Source: Pseudoalteromonas sp. GCY | GTDB taxonomy: Bacteria > Pseudomonadota > Gammaproteobacteria > Enterobacterales > Alteromonadaceae | Length of the DNA: 64,000 bases | Direction: 5' to 3' | Assembly: GCF_016695175.1 (NCBI RefSeq) | Contig: NZ_CP068023.1 | Span: 1,875,501 to 1,939,500, forward strand | Part shown: in pieces, positions 15,876 through 25,831 of the stretch | How positions within the stretch are numbered: position 1 is the stretch's first letter | Layout: each line of letters starts with the position of its first letter | The notes under the pieces: generated by a model | The model's input: only the letters and a program-made list of their open reading frames with translations | Databases searched by the model: none | What the model was told of the DNA's origin: nothing | Made by a program: the position numbers and the translations under genes

Positions 15876-17243
15876 ATGTTTAGAAAACCTACATTTATCG
15901 CAGCAACAATAATTACAATGCTGTCTGCCAGCAGCGCTATGGCTAAGATGAGCGCTGACGAAGTTGCACGCTTAGGTAAGGACTTGACGCCTATCGGTGC
16001 AGAGAAAGCGGGTAATGCTGATGGCAGTATTCCTGCTTGGAATGGTGGGATCACAACGCCTCCAGCTGGTTATGAAGTGGGCATGCATCATCCAGATCCA
16101 TTTGCTGATGACAAAGTATTGTTCACAATTGATAAATCAAATTTAGATAAATACAAGTCATTGCTTAGCCCAGGTCAAATTGCGCTATTTGAAACGTATC
16201 CCGAAACGTTCAAAATGAACATTTACCCAACCAGACGCAGCGCGTCTTATCCGCAGTTTGTGTATGATGCAACAAAGAAATACGCATCTACAGCAGAGCT
16301 GATCGAAGGTGGTAACGGCATTAAAAATACCGCTATCGGTATTCCGTTTCCGGTGCCAAAAGATGGCTTAGAAGCTATTTGGAACCACCTATTGCGTTTC
16401 CGTGGCTTGTCGATTGCACGTTACGGCGGTCAAGCGATGCCGACAGAGTCAGGTGCTTACAACATTATCGGTTTCGATGAGCAACTATTGGTTAAGTACT
16501 CTGCAACAGACGCAACGCCTGAAGCGTTGCAAGAGTCAAATATCCTGTTTAAGTTTAAGCAGCAAGTTACAGAGCCTGCACGTCTTGCTGGGACTGCACT
16601 GCTTGTACATGAAACCATGGACCAAATTCTGACACCTCGCCAGGCTTGGACCTATAACGCAGGCCAGCGTCGTGTAAGACGTGCACCAAATGTTGCATAT
16701 GATGCACCAGGAACTGCGTCAGATAGCTTACGTACAACAGATGACTTTGATATGTTTAACGGCTCTCCAAACCGTTATGATTGGAAACTTGTTGGCAAAA
16801 AAGAGATGTATATCCCTTACAACAGTTACAAGCTACATAGCGACAAGCTGAAGTATGATGATATCTTGATGGCCGGTCATATTAACCCAGAGCATGTACG
16901 ATATGAAAAGCATCGCGTATGGGTAGTTGAAGCTAACCTGAAAGAAGGTACTCGCCATATTTACAAAAAGCGTGTGTTTTATATTGATGAAGATAGCTGG
17001 CAAATCCACGTAACGGATATCTATGATAACCGTGACCAGATGTATCGCGTTGCGATGGCACATGGTCTTAATTACTACGAAGTGCCGACGCATTGGAGTA
17101 CGTTAGATGTCTATCATGATCTAAACTCTCGTCGCTACCTTGCGATTGGGTTAGATAACGAAGAAGACATGTACGACTTCAGTCAGTCTTTCAACGATAA
17201 CGAGTTTACTCAGGGTGCGCTGCGCCGTGAAGGTCGCCGTTAA
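15876..17243 (+). CDS. DUF1329 periplasmic/outer-membrane lipoprotein-like protein
   Basis: 455 residues with a signal peptide ending near SSAMA (residue 23). The mature N-terminus has the family pattern (ARLGKDLTPIGAEKAGN, IPAWNGG). No lipobox cysteine is present. The DUF1329 fold resembles the lipid carriers LolA/LolB, which suits a shuttle between the inner-membrane MMPL protein and the outer-membrane DUF1302 protein. It starts 11 bases after the DUF1302 stop. A hairpin follows before the next gene. Confidence 0.85.
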   Translation: MFRKPTFIAATIITMLSASSAMAKMSADEVARLGKDLTPIGAEKAGNADGSIPAWNGGITTPPAGYEVGMHHPDPFADDKVLFTIDKSNLDKYKSLLSPGQIALFETYPETFKMNIYPTRRSASYPQFVYDATKKYASTAELIEGGNGIKNTAIGIPFPVPKDGLEAIWNHLLRFRGLSIARYGGQAMPTESGAYNIIGFDEQLLVKYSATDATPEALQESNILFKFKQQVTEPARLAGTALLVHETMDQILTPRQAWTYNAGQRRVRRAPNVAYDAPGTASDSLRTTDDFDMFNGSPNRYDWKLVGKKEMYIPYNSYKLHSDKLKYDDILMAGHINPEHVRYEKHRVWVVEANLKEGTRHIYKKRVFYIDEDSWQIHVTDIYDNRDQMYRVAMAHGLNYYEVPTHWSTLDVYHDLNSRRYLAIGLDNEEDMYDFSQSFNDNEFTQGALRREGRR

Positions 17244-17255
17244 TCAAATATTATC

Positions 17256-17279
17256 AGGCTGAAGCAACCTCGCTTCAGC
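17256..17279 (+). other. Intra-operon hairpin after the DUF1329 gene
   Basis: Perfect 9-bp stem GGCTGAAGC / GCTTCAGCC with a 6-base loop. A pyrimidine-rich but not pure-T tract follows, so it may be a weak terminator or an mRNA 3'-end stabiliser that sets the two barrel/carrier genes apart from the two downstream genes. Confidence 0.6.
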
Positions 17280-17318
17280 CTTCTTCCTCCTTTCCTCTCA
17301 CAACTCGAGTGTTTTCTC

Positions 17319-18323
17319 ATGATGAAGAAGTTAGTAGCAGCCTCGATTTTAACTATGGCGCATGTAGCAGTAGCCGAAAGTAGTGATCAGATCTCAGCAA
17401 AATCAGCCCTGATGGTCGCTCACCCAGAGCAAACGCTTTTCACAGATATTACAGATAACGGTGATGCGTTAATTGCGGTAGGTAAACACGGCACAATAAT
17501 TATTAAACAAGAAGGGCAAAACTGGACGCAGGCAGAGGTGCCAATTCAATCACTGTTAACCTCTGTGACATTCAAAGGCAAAGATATTGGTTGGGCTTGT
17601 GGTCACGATGCCAGCATAATCAAAACTACAGACGGTGGTAAAACATGGACGCTAAAGCAATATCTACCAACATTGGAAAAGCCTTGTCTGGATATTGAGT
17701 TTATTGACCAACAACACGGCTTTGCTGTGGGCGCTTATGGCATGTTTTTTGAAACCACTGACGGTGGTGAGTCTTGGACAAAACGTTTTATCAGTGAATT
17801 TGTTCACCCCGATGATGTCGACTACTTAGCCGATTTAAAAGAGCAAGACCCCGCGGCATACGAACAAGAAACGGCGTTTATTCTTCCCCATTTTAATCGC
17901 CTGTTGATCGCCGAAGGCATGATGTACCTTGCCGGTGAAATGGGACTTGTGGCACAAAGTGATGACTTAGGAAAAACATGGCAAAAATTTGAGCCTTTTT
18001 ATCGCGGTTCATTTTTTGCTGTTGATCAAACCTCAGATAACCAACTTATTGTTGCAGGCCTTAGGGGCAACGCATTTATTGGCAATACACAGCAAGTAGT
18101 GCAACTTGATACTCAAAAAACGGCGACAATAAATAGTATTACCCACAAAGATAATGTGACCTATATGTTTGCTAACAGCGGCGTAATATTCACGTTGAAA
18201 GCAGGTAAGCTAACCTCAAAACAACTAAAAAACGGCCACTCTATTTTAGCAGGTGTGGTTAAAAAGAATCAGCTAATTCTAGCGACGGAGCAGGGGATTG
18301 CTGAGGTAGAGGTGAACAAGTAA
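17319..18323 (+). CDS. Ycf48/BNR-repeat exported protein
   Basis: 334 residues, signal peptide (cleavage likely after VAVA near residue 19) and a beta-propeller made of BNR-type repeats: TTDGGKTW, TTDGGESW and SDDLGKTW. It belongs to the Ycf48-like group named for the photosystem II assembly factor, but in this operon it is expected to scaffold or chaperone the envelope complex. Its stop overlaps the start of the MMPL gene (TAATG), so the two are translationally coupled and probably made in fixed ratio. The RBS is weak. Confidence 0.82.
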   Translation: MMKKLVAASILTMAHVAVAESSDQISAKSALMVAHPEQTLFTDITDNGDALIAVGKHGTIIIKQEGQNWTQAEVPIQSLLTSVTFKGKDIGWACGHDASIIKTTDGGKTWTLKQYLPTLEKPCLDIEFIDQQHGFAVGAYGMFFETTDGGESWTKRFISEFVHPDDVDYLADLKEQDPAAYEQETAFILPHFNRLLIAEGMMYLAGEMGLVAQSDDLGKTWQKFEPFYRGSFFAVDQTSDNQLIVAGLRGNAFIGNTQQVVQLDTQKTATINSITHKDNVTYMFANSGVIFTLKAGKLTSKQLKNGHSILAGVVKKNQLILATEQGIAEVEVNK

Positions 18324-20644
18324 TGCAAGCGTTTTTAAATCAATTGGTATACGCCATCTTTAGGCATCGTATTACCGTCGTGTCTTTTTTCGTACTGACG
18401 ACGATATTTTTGGGTTTCAAAGCCACACAAATTCAGCTCGATGCGTCATTTAACAAAAATATTCCACTAAATCATGAATATATGAAAGTGTACTTGAAGC
18501 ACGAAAAACAGTTTGGTGGTGCAAATAGTATTCTTATTTCTGTTTGTGATAAAGATGGTGACATCTTTAATGAGCCATTTTTCACTCAGCTAAAGGCTGT
18601 GCATGATCAGCTCTATTTTATCCCAGGTGTTAATCGTCCACTGGTGAATTCAATCTTTGCACCCAGTGCGAGATTCGTTGAGGTGGTAGAGGACGGCTTT
18701 GCCGGTGGGCCTATTATTCCGGCTAATTTTCAACCTACTGAACAAGGCCTAGCGGTTGTAAAGCAGAACATTGAAAAAGCAAAAGTTGTGGGTCGTATGG
18801 TTGCGAGCGATTATTCTTGTGCCATGGTAACTGCTCAGCTAATGGAAACCGATCCGCAAACTCAAGAAAAGCTTGATACCTTAGCCTTTGCGCAAAAATT
18901 AGAGTCTGAGATCCGAGCGCCTCTTAGCACTGACAAAGTGAGCATACATATTATTGGCTTTGCGAAAATGGCCGGTGATATTGCTGATGGTGCGAAAGGT
19001 GTAGTGCTTTTCTTTGCCTTAGCAATTGCTTTTACCTTTATTATGGTTTGGATGTTCTGTAAGAGCTTTAAGCTTACGCTGCTTCCGATTGTTTGTTCAT
19101 TTATTGCTGTGATTTGGCAGATGGGCTTACTTAGTACTTTGGGTTTTGGTGTTGACCCTATGTCTATTTTGGTGCCTTTCTTAGTCTTCGCCATTGGCGT
19201 GAGTCACGGTGTGCAAATGATCAACGCGATAGGTAAAAAAGTAGCTGAAGGGGTAAGCTGCAAAGTGGCTGCTGAAGCGAGCTTTAAAGCATTACTTATC
19301 CCTGGTGGCATTGCTCTACTTTCGGACACTGTAGGCTTCTTAACCTTACTGGCAATCGACATCGGCATTATTCGTGAGCTTGCTATTACTGCCAGTTTAG
19401 GGGTTGCAGTTATTATCTTTACCAACTTGGTACTGCTTCCTGTGATGGCGTCGTTTTTTGAGTCTGCAAATATTAAGCGACTTGGTGATGGTAAAAACGC
19501 TAGCCATGGTATGTTTGAGGCAATGCGAGAGGCCTTGGTGAAAACCACAGACAAAAAAGTGGCCAGAGTGATTTTACTTATCAGTGCAGTATTGTTCGCA
19601 TTTGGCTACTGGCAATCTGAAAAAATGCGTATTGGTGATTTACATGCTGGTGCACCGGCGCTACATGAAGATGCCAGATACAACCAAGACACTTTCCTTA
19701 TCTCAGACCGTTATGCCATTTCTTCTGATATCTTGAAGGTCATTGTAGAAGCGACACCTGCGGCTTGTACTGAGCACGATACAATGGAGCGTATTAGTCG
19801 TTTCCAATGGCGAGTAGAAAACTTACCGAGTGTACAATCGGCTGTTTCTTTAAGCTCCGTTGCACAAGCGGTTAATGCTGGGTACAACGAAGGTAACTTA
19901 AAGTGGCAGACGTTACCAAGAAATACCGCTTCTTTAGTTCAAGCTACCTCTCGAGTGGAGACAAGCTCAGGGCTACTTAACGGTGATTGTTCGGTGATGC
20001 CTATTATCATCTTTATGGCAGATCATAAGGCCGAATCTATCGACCATGTGATTGCGAAGATCAAAGCGTTCTCTGAAGAAGAAGGAACCGATGATGTTGC
20101 CTTTAAATTAGCATCAGGTCCAATCGGTGTGATGGCGGCAACAAATGAATCCGTTTCCGAGGCACAGGTTCCTATGATGATCTACGTGTACGGTGCGGTG
20201 ATTCTGTTGTGTCTAGCGAGCTTTAGGAGCGTTCGAGCGACTATTGCAGTGGTACTACCTTTATATGTTGTATCAACGCTCGCTCAGGCGCTTATGGTGC
20301 AGCTTGAAATCGGTTTAACGGTATCGACCCTACCGGTAATTGCTTTGGGTGTGGGAATAGGTGTCGATTACGGCATTTATATTCTATCCTCTATGATGGG
20401 ACAGCTTAAGCAAGGTATGCCGTTGTCGGTTGCCTACCGAAATGCGCTTGCTGAACGAGGCAGTGCGGTACTGTTTACTGGTATCACATTGGCTATTGGA
20501 GTAAGCACTTGGATTTTCTCTGCGCTTAAGTTTCAGGTTGATATGGGTATCCTTTTAACCTTCATGTTCTTGGTAAATATGCTGGGTGCTGTGCTGCTTT
20601 TACCGGCAATTGGAACGCTTATCTGGTCTGACCAGAAAAAATAA
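18323..20644 (+). CDS. MMPL/RND-family inner-membrane transporter
   Basis: 773 residues in the RND superfamily (MMPL/SSD branch). TM1 (about 15-30) is followed by a large periplasmic domain, a helix bundle (about 225-370, with FLVFAIGVSHGVQMI carrying the conserved G-S-H segment), a second periplasmic domain and a second bundle (about 620-765, GVGIGVDYGIYILSSMM with the proton-relay Asp). It is the likely proton-driven motor of the DUF1302/DUF1329 system. Last gene of the operon. Confidence 0.86.
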   Translation: MQAFLNQLVYAIFRHRITVVSFFVLTTIFLGFKATQIQLDASFNKNIPLNHEYMKVYLKHEKQFGGANSILISVCDKDGDIFNEPFFTQLKAVHDQLYFIPGVNRPLVNSIFAPSARFVEVVEDGFAGGPIIPANFQPTEQGLAVVKQNIEKAKVVGRMVASDYSCAMVTAQLMETDPQTQEKLDTLAFAQKLESEIRAPLSTDKVSIHIIGFAKMAGDIADGAKGVVLFFALAIAFTFIMVWMFCKSFKLTLLPIVCSFIAVIWQMGLLSTLGFGVDPMSILVPFLVFAIGVSHGVQMINAIGKKVAEGVSCKVAAEASFKALLIPGGIALLSDTVGFLTLLAIDIGIIRELAITASLGVAVIIFTNLVLLPVMASFFESANIKRLGDGKNASHGMFEAMREALVKTTDKKVARVILLISAVLFAFGYWQSEKMRIGDLHAGAPALHEDARYNQDTFLISDRYAISSDILKVIVEATPAACTEHDTMERISRFQWRVENLPSVQSAVSLSSVAQAVNAGYNEGNLKWQTLPRNTASLVQATSRVETSSGLLNGDCSVMPIIIFMADHKAESIDHVIAKIKAFSEEEGTDDVAFKLASGPIGVMAATNESVSEAQVPMMIYVYGAVILLCLASFRSVRATIAVVLPLYVVSTLAQALMVQLEIGLTVSTLPVIALGVGIGVDYGIYILSSMMGQLKQGMPLSVAYRNALAERGSAVLFTGITLAIGVSTWIFSALKFQVDMGILLTFMFLVNMLGAVLLLPAIGTLIWSDQKK

Positions 20645-20753
20645 TGTGAATAATTGTGCTCCTTTTTATTTGGTATTGGCGATTTATATCTATTTTTTGT
20701 GAATAGATGAGCAAACAGCTGAAAAGCTTGAAATGTTTTCGTCAAAAAGGCTG

Positions 20754-20843
20754 TTTATTAGCGTCAGAAAGGTTAGAATTTACCTGACTCCACGCTAATA
20801 AATGGCTGTACAAATAATCTACCGTTCAAAGGTGGTATAGATT
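20754..20843 (+). promoter_or_regulatory. Two hairpins in the gdhB upstream region
   Basis: First: perfect 11-bp inverted repeat TTTATTAGCGT (20754-20764) and ACGCTAATAAA (20792-20802), with an inner AGGT/ACCT pair. Second: AATCTA (20816-20821) and TAGATT (20838-20843), ending 12 bases before the ATG. No T-run follows either, so they look like operator or mRNA-structure elements rather than terminators. Confidence 0.5.
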
Positions 20844-20855
20844 AAGGAACACATA

Positions 20856-23800
20856 ATGACACAAAATGAAGGCACAGCTTCTGTTATCCTAGATAACGTC
20901 TGCAAGCTTATCCATAAAAAAGTCCATGCTGACAAAGTGTCACTTGTCGAAACGTTTGCCAAAACCTTGTACAGCAACATGTCTAAAGAGGATTTGGCAC
21001 ATCGTAACGACAGTGACTTATACGGCGCAGCATTGAGCCTTTGGAATGCCCTTGATAAAAACAAGTCTGACGATGCCGTCATTCGGGTTTTTAACCCTGA
21101 GGTTGCAAAGGATGGATGGCAATCATCGCATACGATTGTCGAGATAATCGCTAAAGATATGCCGTTTTTGGTTGATTCAGTGCGCATGGCGATGAATCGC
21201 AAAAACATAGTCTCTCACCTATTACTTCATTCTCCACTTAAGTTACAAAGAAACGAGGCTGGTGCAATCACCGCGGTTTCTAACTTAAAAGCAGAACAAG
21301 AATCTACGTCTACTAAGACCGTATTCTTTATCGAAATCGACAGGCAAACAGATGATTCGGTGATCGCTGATTTTACAGCTGAGCTTGAATCTGTCTTAAA
21401 TGATGTTTCTGTTGCGGTTGCTGATTGGCTGCCAATTCGCGATAAATTGGTGAGCGTAAGTAAAGAGCTGCCGACCCGTCATTATAGTTGTTCAAAAGAA
21501 GAAGTTGCTGAAGCCGTCGAGTTTTTAGACTGGCTGGTTAGCGACAACTTTACCTTTATGGGCTACCGCCAATATGATTTGACTCCAGTTCAAGGTGACT
21601 ATGAGCTGAAGCCAGTTGAAGGCACAAGTCTCGGCCTGATGAAGAACTCAGGTGATGACCACAGTCGTTTATTGTCTGAATTGCCTGAAGTTGCGCGCAA
21701 AGAAGCACGTAGTAACAACTTGTTGATCTTAACCAAGACAAACTCACTTTCACGCGTTCATAGACCAGCATATATCGACTATGTTGGTATCAAGCGTTTT
21801 GATGATGAAGGTAACGTGATTGGTGAAGACCGTTTCATCGGTTTGTTTTCTTCTAGCTTCTACAACAACAGTGCGGTAGATGTTCCGGTACTTAAGAGTA
21901 AAATTAACCGTATCATGGAGCAATGTGACTTTGCTAAAGGCACACATGCTTACAAGGCGGTACTCAATATTCTTGAAACCTATCCTCGTGATGAGTTAGT
22001 ACAGGCACGCGAAAGCGAGCTACTTGAAGTGGCAATGGGCGTTCTACAAACTCAAGAGCGTGACATGTGTCGCTTATTTGTGCGTAAGGATGTGTATGGT
22101 CGCTTCTTCTCTTGTATGGTTTATGTGCCAAGAGAGCGATACAACACTGCGCTACGCCGTGAAACTCAACAACTGCTAGGCCGTGCATTTAAGTCTAGCG
22201 ACAAAGTAGAGTTCACCACCTTTTTCTCTGAATCAACACTAGCGCGTACGCATTACATCGTGCGTGTTGATGACAACAACATAGATTACAACGTGAAAGA
22301 AATCGAAAATAACTTGGTAGAAGCCGCTCGTACTTGGGAAGACAAGCTACAATCTGCACTTCTTGAAAGAACGGGTGAGTCTCGTGGTAACGAGTTAAAC
22401 CGTAAATACACGAATGCATTCCAGTCTGCTTACAAAGATCAAGTGTTGCCAAGCGCAGCAGTCGTAGACATCGAAAAGCTAGAGCAACTAAACGATGACA
22501 ACAAACTTGAGATGCTATTCTACAGACCTCAGGAAGAAGCAACGTCACAACTTGTTCGTTTGAGCCTATTCCATAAAGCAGAGCCTATTCACTTATCAGA
22601 CGTGATGCCAATGCTTGAGAACTTTGGCCTACGTGTTATTGGTGAAACACCATACGCGGTGAAGACGACTGATGGCCAAGTAAACTGGATCATGGATTTC
22701 TCTATGCTTATCGACAGCAAAGGGATCACTGATTTTGACAAAGTATCAGCACGTTTCCGTGCGGCATTGACCAATGTGTGGAATAACCGCCTAGAAAACG
22801 ATGGTTTCAACCGTTTAGTGTTATTAGGTGGTCTAACAGGTCGTGAAGCATCTATCCTACGCGCATATGCTAAATACATGCGCCAAATTGGTGTGACGTT
22901 CTCGCAGTCTTACATCGAAAATACATTTGACCGCTACCCGCACATTGCAGCGATGATCGTTGATCTATTCGTGAAGAAGTTTGCACCGAAGAAAGTTGCC
23001 ACTGAAAAGGCACTTCAGAAGGTTGTTGATGCTATCTACCTAGAGCTTGAAAACGTAGCGAATCTAGATGATGACCGTATCATTCGTTTGTACGTTGATA
23101 TGATCAATGCAACGCTGCGTACTAACTTCTATCAAAAAGAAGCTGATGGCACGAATAAGTCGTACACGTCATTCAAGATCCAGCCAAGCGCAGTGCCAGA
23201 TATGCCATTGCCATTACCAGCGTTTGAAATCTTCGTATACTCTCCACGCGTAGAAGGTGTTCACCTACGTGGCGGTAAAGTGGCTCGTGGTGGTCTACGT
23301 TGGTCAGACCGTCGTGAAGATTTCCGCACAGAAGTACTTGGCCTAGTTAAAGCACAGCAGGTTAAGAATACGGTTATCGTACCTGTGGGTTCTAAAGGTG
23401 GTTTTGTTTGTAAACAACTTCCAACTGAACGTGAAGCATTCTTCAAAGAAGGCCAAGAGTGTTACAAGATCTTCATCCGTGGTCTACTAGACATCACAGA
23501 TAACATCGTACATGGTGACATTGTGCCGCCAGTGGATGTTGTACGTCACGACGAAGATGACCCATACCTAGTCGTTGCAGCGGACAAAGGGACTGCGACT
23601 TTCTCTGATATCGCAAATGGTATCGCAGAGTCTTATAACTTCTGGCTTGGTGACGCTTTCGCGTCAGGTGGTTCAATTGGTTACGATCACAAGAAGATGG
23701 GGATTACTGCTAAGGGCGGTTGGGAATCGGTTAAGCGTCATTTCCGTGAAATGGACATTGACTGTCAGACAACTGATTTCACTGCAGTTGGTATCGGTGA

Positions 23801-25694
23801 CATGGGTGGTGACGTATTTGGTAACGGGATGCTGTTATCTAAGCACATTCGTTTACAAGCGGCATTTAACCACATGCACATCTTTATCGATCCAAACCCA
23901 GATGCGGCAAGCTCGTATGTAGAGCGTGAGCGTCTATTTAATCTGCCACGTTCAAGCTGGGAAGATTATAATAAGGATCTAATTTCTGAGGGCGGTGGTA
24001 TTTTCTCTCGTGCAGCGAAAGCAATTACGCTAAGCGCTGAAATGAAGAAGATGATAGGCACTAAGAAATCGAGCATGACACCAAACGAGTTGATCAAAGC
24101 ATTGTTGAAGATGCCAGTTGATTTACTGTGGAATGGTGGTATCGGTACTTACATCAAGTCTAAATCTGAAACTGACGCTGAAGTAGGCGACCGTGCAAAC
24201 GACGCGCTACGTATCAACGGTGGTGAGCTTGGTGCTAAGGTATTTGGTGAAGGTGGTAACTTAGGTGCCACTCAGCTGGGTCGTATTGAGTTTGCTTCAA
24301 ACGGCGGTCGTATCAACACTGACTTTATCGACAACGTAGGTGGTGTTGCCTGTTCGGATAACGAAGTTAATATCAAGATCCTACTTAACGGCCTGGTTGC
24401 TGAAGGTGAATTGACGAATAAGCAGCGTAACGAATTACTATATTCAATGACTGATGAAGTATCAGAATTGGTACTGAAAGATTGTTACCGTCAAACGCAC
24501 ACGCTTTCGGTTACTAAGTCTAAAGGTCCAGCGACGCTGAAAGAGAAAGTACGCTTTATCCATGCACTTGAAAAAGACGGCAAGCTAAATCGTGCAATCG
24601 AATTCTTACCAACTGATGAAGAGCTAGCAGAGCGCGCGGCGGCAGGTAAAGACCTAACTCGTCCTGAGCTATCTGTATTGGTTTCTTACTCTAAGATGGT
24701 ATTAAAAGAGACATTAGTTGTTGATGAGATCTCAGAAAATCCATACTACCGTCAGTTGCTAGTGAACTCGTTCCCAGCACCGCTGCGCGAGCGTTTCAAT
24801 GCTGCGATGGATAATCACCCGCTACGTAAAGAGATCATCGCAACGAAACTTGCAAACAATATTGTTAACGATATGGGTCTTAACTTTATGGTTCGTATGC
24901 ACGAAGAGACAGGTGCAACGGATGCAGAAATTGCGGTTTGCTACTCAATTGCAAGTGCAATCTTTGAAATGAAGGAAACGTGGTCAGCGATTTCTGCGCT
25001 TGATAATAAGATCCCAGCGGCAGTTCAAACGGAAATGCTATATCAATTACGTCGTACGGTTCGCCGTTCAACGCGTTGGTTCTTGCGCCACCGTGATAAG
25101 TCTCAAACTATAGAGCAAACCATCGCGTTCTTTGCACCAACATTTAAAGATTTAAGTGCAAATCTACACAACTACATGGTTGCAAATGAAAGCGAGCAGA
25201 TCGTCGATAAAGCACGTGACCTTGAATCTCAAGGTGTACCAGCTGAGATTGCACTGCGTATCGTGTCACTTTCAAGCTTGTTCTCGGTCATGGACTTAGC
25301 GGAAGTTGCACATAGCTCAGGTCGTAAGATCGGTGTTGTGTCTAATACCTACTTCACGCTTGGTGCAAACATGGGTCTACATTGGTTCCTTGACCAGATC
25401 ACGGCTCAACCTGTTGCAAACCATTGGCAGGCGCTTGCTCGTGCTTCATATCGTGAAGAGCTTGATTGGCAACAGCGTTCATTGTCAGAGGTTGTATTAA
25501 ACAGCTTTGCTGGTGATGACAGTGATATCAATGAACAGATTGAACAGTGGATGGATAAGCAAGCAGGCTTATTACACCGTTGGCAGCAAATGCTAACTGA
25601 GTTTAAGACGTCGCAAAGTCATGACTTTGCTAAGTTCTCAGTTGCACTTCGTGAGCTAATGTTACTAAGCCACAACTGCGATACTTCCAAATAA
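20856..25694 (+). CDS. gdhB: NAD-specific glutamate dehydrogenase, large (180-kDa) type
   Basis: Catabolic enzyme converting L-glutamate to 2-oxoglutarate and ammonia with NAD+. 1612 residues fits the GDH-180 class. An N-terminal regulatory part contains ACT-like domains (about 1-600). The catalytic core (about 700-1250) has GLRWSDRREDFRTE, PVGSKGGFVCK with the catalytic Lys region, and VGIGDMGGDVFGNGM for dinucleotide binding; a long helical C-terminal domain follows. It is a single gene with its own leader and terminator. It feeds carbon from amino acids (including hydroxyproline-derived 2-oxoglutarate interconversion) into the TCA cycle. Confidence 0.94.
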   Translation: MTQNEGTASVILDNVCKLIHKKVHADKVSLVETFAKTLYSNMSKEDLAHRNDSDLYGAALSLWNALDKNKSDDAVIRVFNPEVAKDGWQSSHTIVEIIAKDMPFLVDSVRMAMNRKNIVSHLLLHSPLKLQRNEAGAITAVSNLKAEQESTSTKTVFFIEIDRQTDDSVIADFTAELESVLNDVSVAVADWLPIRDKLVSVSKELPTRHYSCSKEEVAEAVEFLDWLVSDNFTFMGYRQYDLTPVQGDYELKPVEGTSLGLMKNSGDDHSRLLSELPEVARKEARSNNLLILTKTNSLSRVHRPAYIDYVGIKRFDDEGNVIGEDRFIGLFSSSFYNNSAVDVPVLKSKINRIMEQCDFAKGTHAYKAVLNILETYPRDELVQARESELLEVAMGVLQTQERDMCRLFVRKDVYGRFFSCMVYVPRERYNTALRRETQQLLGRAFKSSDKVEFTTFFSESTLARTHYIVRVDDNNIDYNVKEIENNLVEAARTWEDKLQSALLERTGESRGNELNRKYTNAFQSAYKDQVLPSAAVVDIEKLEQLNDDNKLEMLFYRPQEEATSQLVRLSLFHKAEPIHLSDVMPMLENFGLRVIGETPYAVKTTDGQVNWIMDFSMLIDSKGITDFDKVSARFRAALTNVWNNRLENDGFNRLVLLGGLTGREASILRAYAKYMRQIGVTFSQSYIENTFDRYPHIAAMIVDLFVKKFAPKKVATEKALQKVVDAIYLELENVANLDDDRIIRLYVDMINATLRTNFYQKEADGTNKSYTSFKIQPSAVPDMPLPLPAFEIFVYSPRVEGVHLRGGKVARGGLRWSDRREDFRTEVLGLVKAQQVKNTVIVPVGSKGGFVCKQLPTEREAFFKEGQECYKIFIRGLLDITDNIVHGDIVPPVDVVRHDEDDPYLVVAADKGTATFSDIANGIAESYNFWLGDAFASGGSIGYDHKKMGITAKGGWESVKRHFREMDIDCQTTDFTAVGIGDMGGDVFGNGMLLSKHIRLQAAFNHMHIFIDPNPDAASSYVERERLFNLPRSSWEDYNKDLISEGGGIFSRAAKAITLSAEMKKMIGTKKSSMTPNELIKALLKMPVDLLWNGGIGTYIKSKSETDAEVGDRANDALRINGGELGAKVFGEGGNLGATQLGRIEFASNGGRINTDFIDNVGGVACSDNEVNIKILLNGLVAEGELTNKQRNELLYSMTDEVSELVLKDCYRQTHTLSVTKSKGPATLKEKVRFIHALEKDGKLNRAIEFLPTDEELAERAAAGKDLTRPELSVLVSYSKMVLKETLVVDEISENPYYRQLLVNSFPAPLRERFNAAMDNHPLRKEIIATKLANNIVNDMGLNFMVRMHEETGATDAEIAVCYSIASAIFEMKETWSAISALDNKIPAAVQTEMLYQLRRTVRRSTRWFLRHRDKSQTIEQTIAFFAPTFKDLSANLHNYMVANESEQIVDKARDLESQGVPAEIALRIVSLSSLFSVMDLAEVAHSSGRKIGVVSNTYFTLGANMGLHWFLDQITAQPVANHWQALARASYREELDWQQRSLSEVVLNSFAGDDSDINEQIEQWMDKQAGLLHRWQQMLTEFKTSQSHDFAKFSVALRELMLLSHNCDTSK

Positions 25695-25711
25695 TCTAGA
25701 AATCGCTACAA

Positions 25712-25740
25712 TACCCCAGCTTTGACTGGGGTATTTTTTT
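25712..25740 (+). terminator. Terminator of gdhB
   Basis: Stem TACCCCAG / CTGGGGTA with a 6-base loop, then TTTTTTT. Confidence 0.9.
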
Positions 25741-25831
25741 GTCTAATGCCATTGGCATAATCCATTTAGCTAAAGTTACGCTTGGGTAATTTTAACTAAG
25801 TCGATTACGTTACCAATACTGAGGAGCTACC

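Noticed and set aside
18862..19554. Minus-strand open frames inside the MMPL gene
   Set aside because: Shadows of the transmembrane-helix codons on the plus strand; Ser/Ile-rich composition and no homology.
21556..25071. Long open frames on the minus strand across gdhB
   Set aside because: They mirror the codon pattern of the strongly supported plus-strand gene, have no RBS and no recognisable domains.
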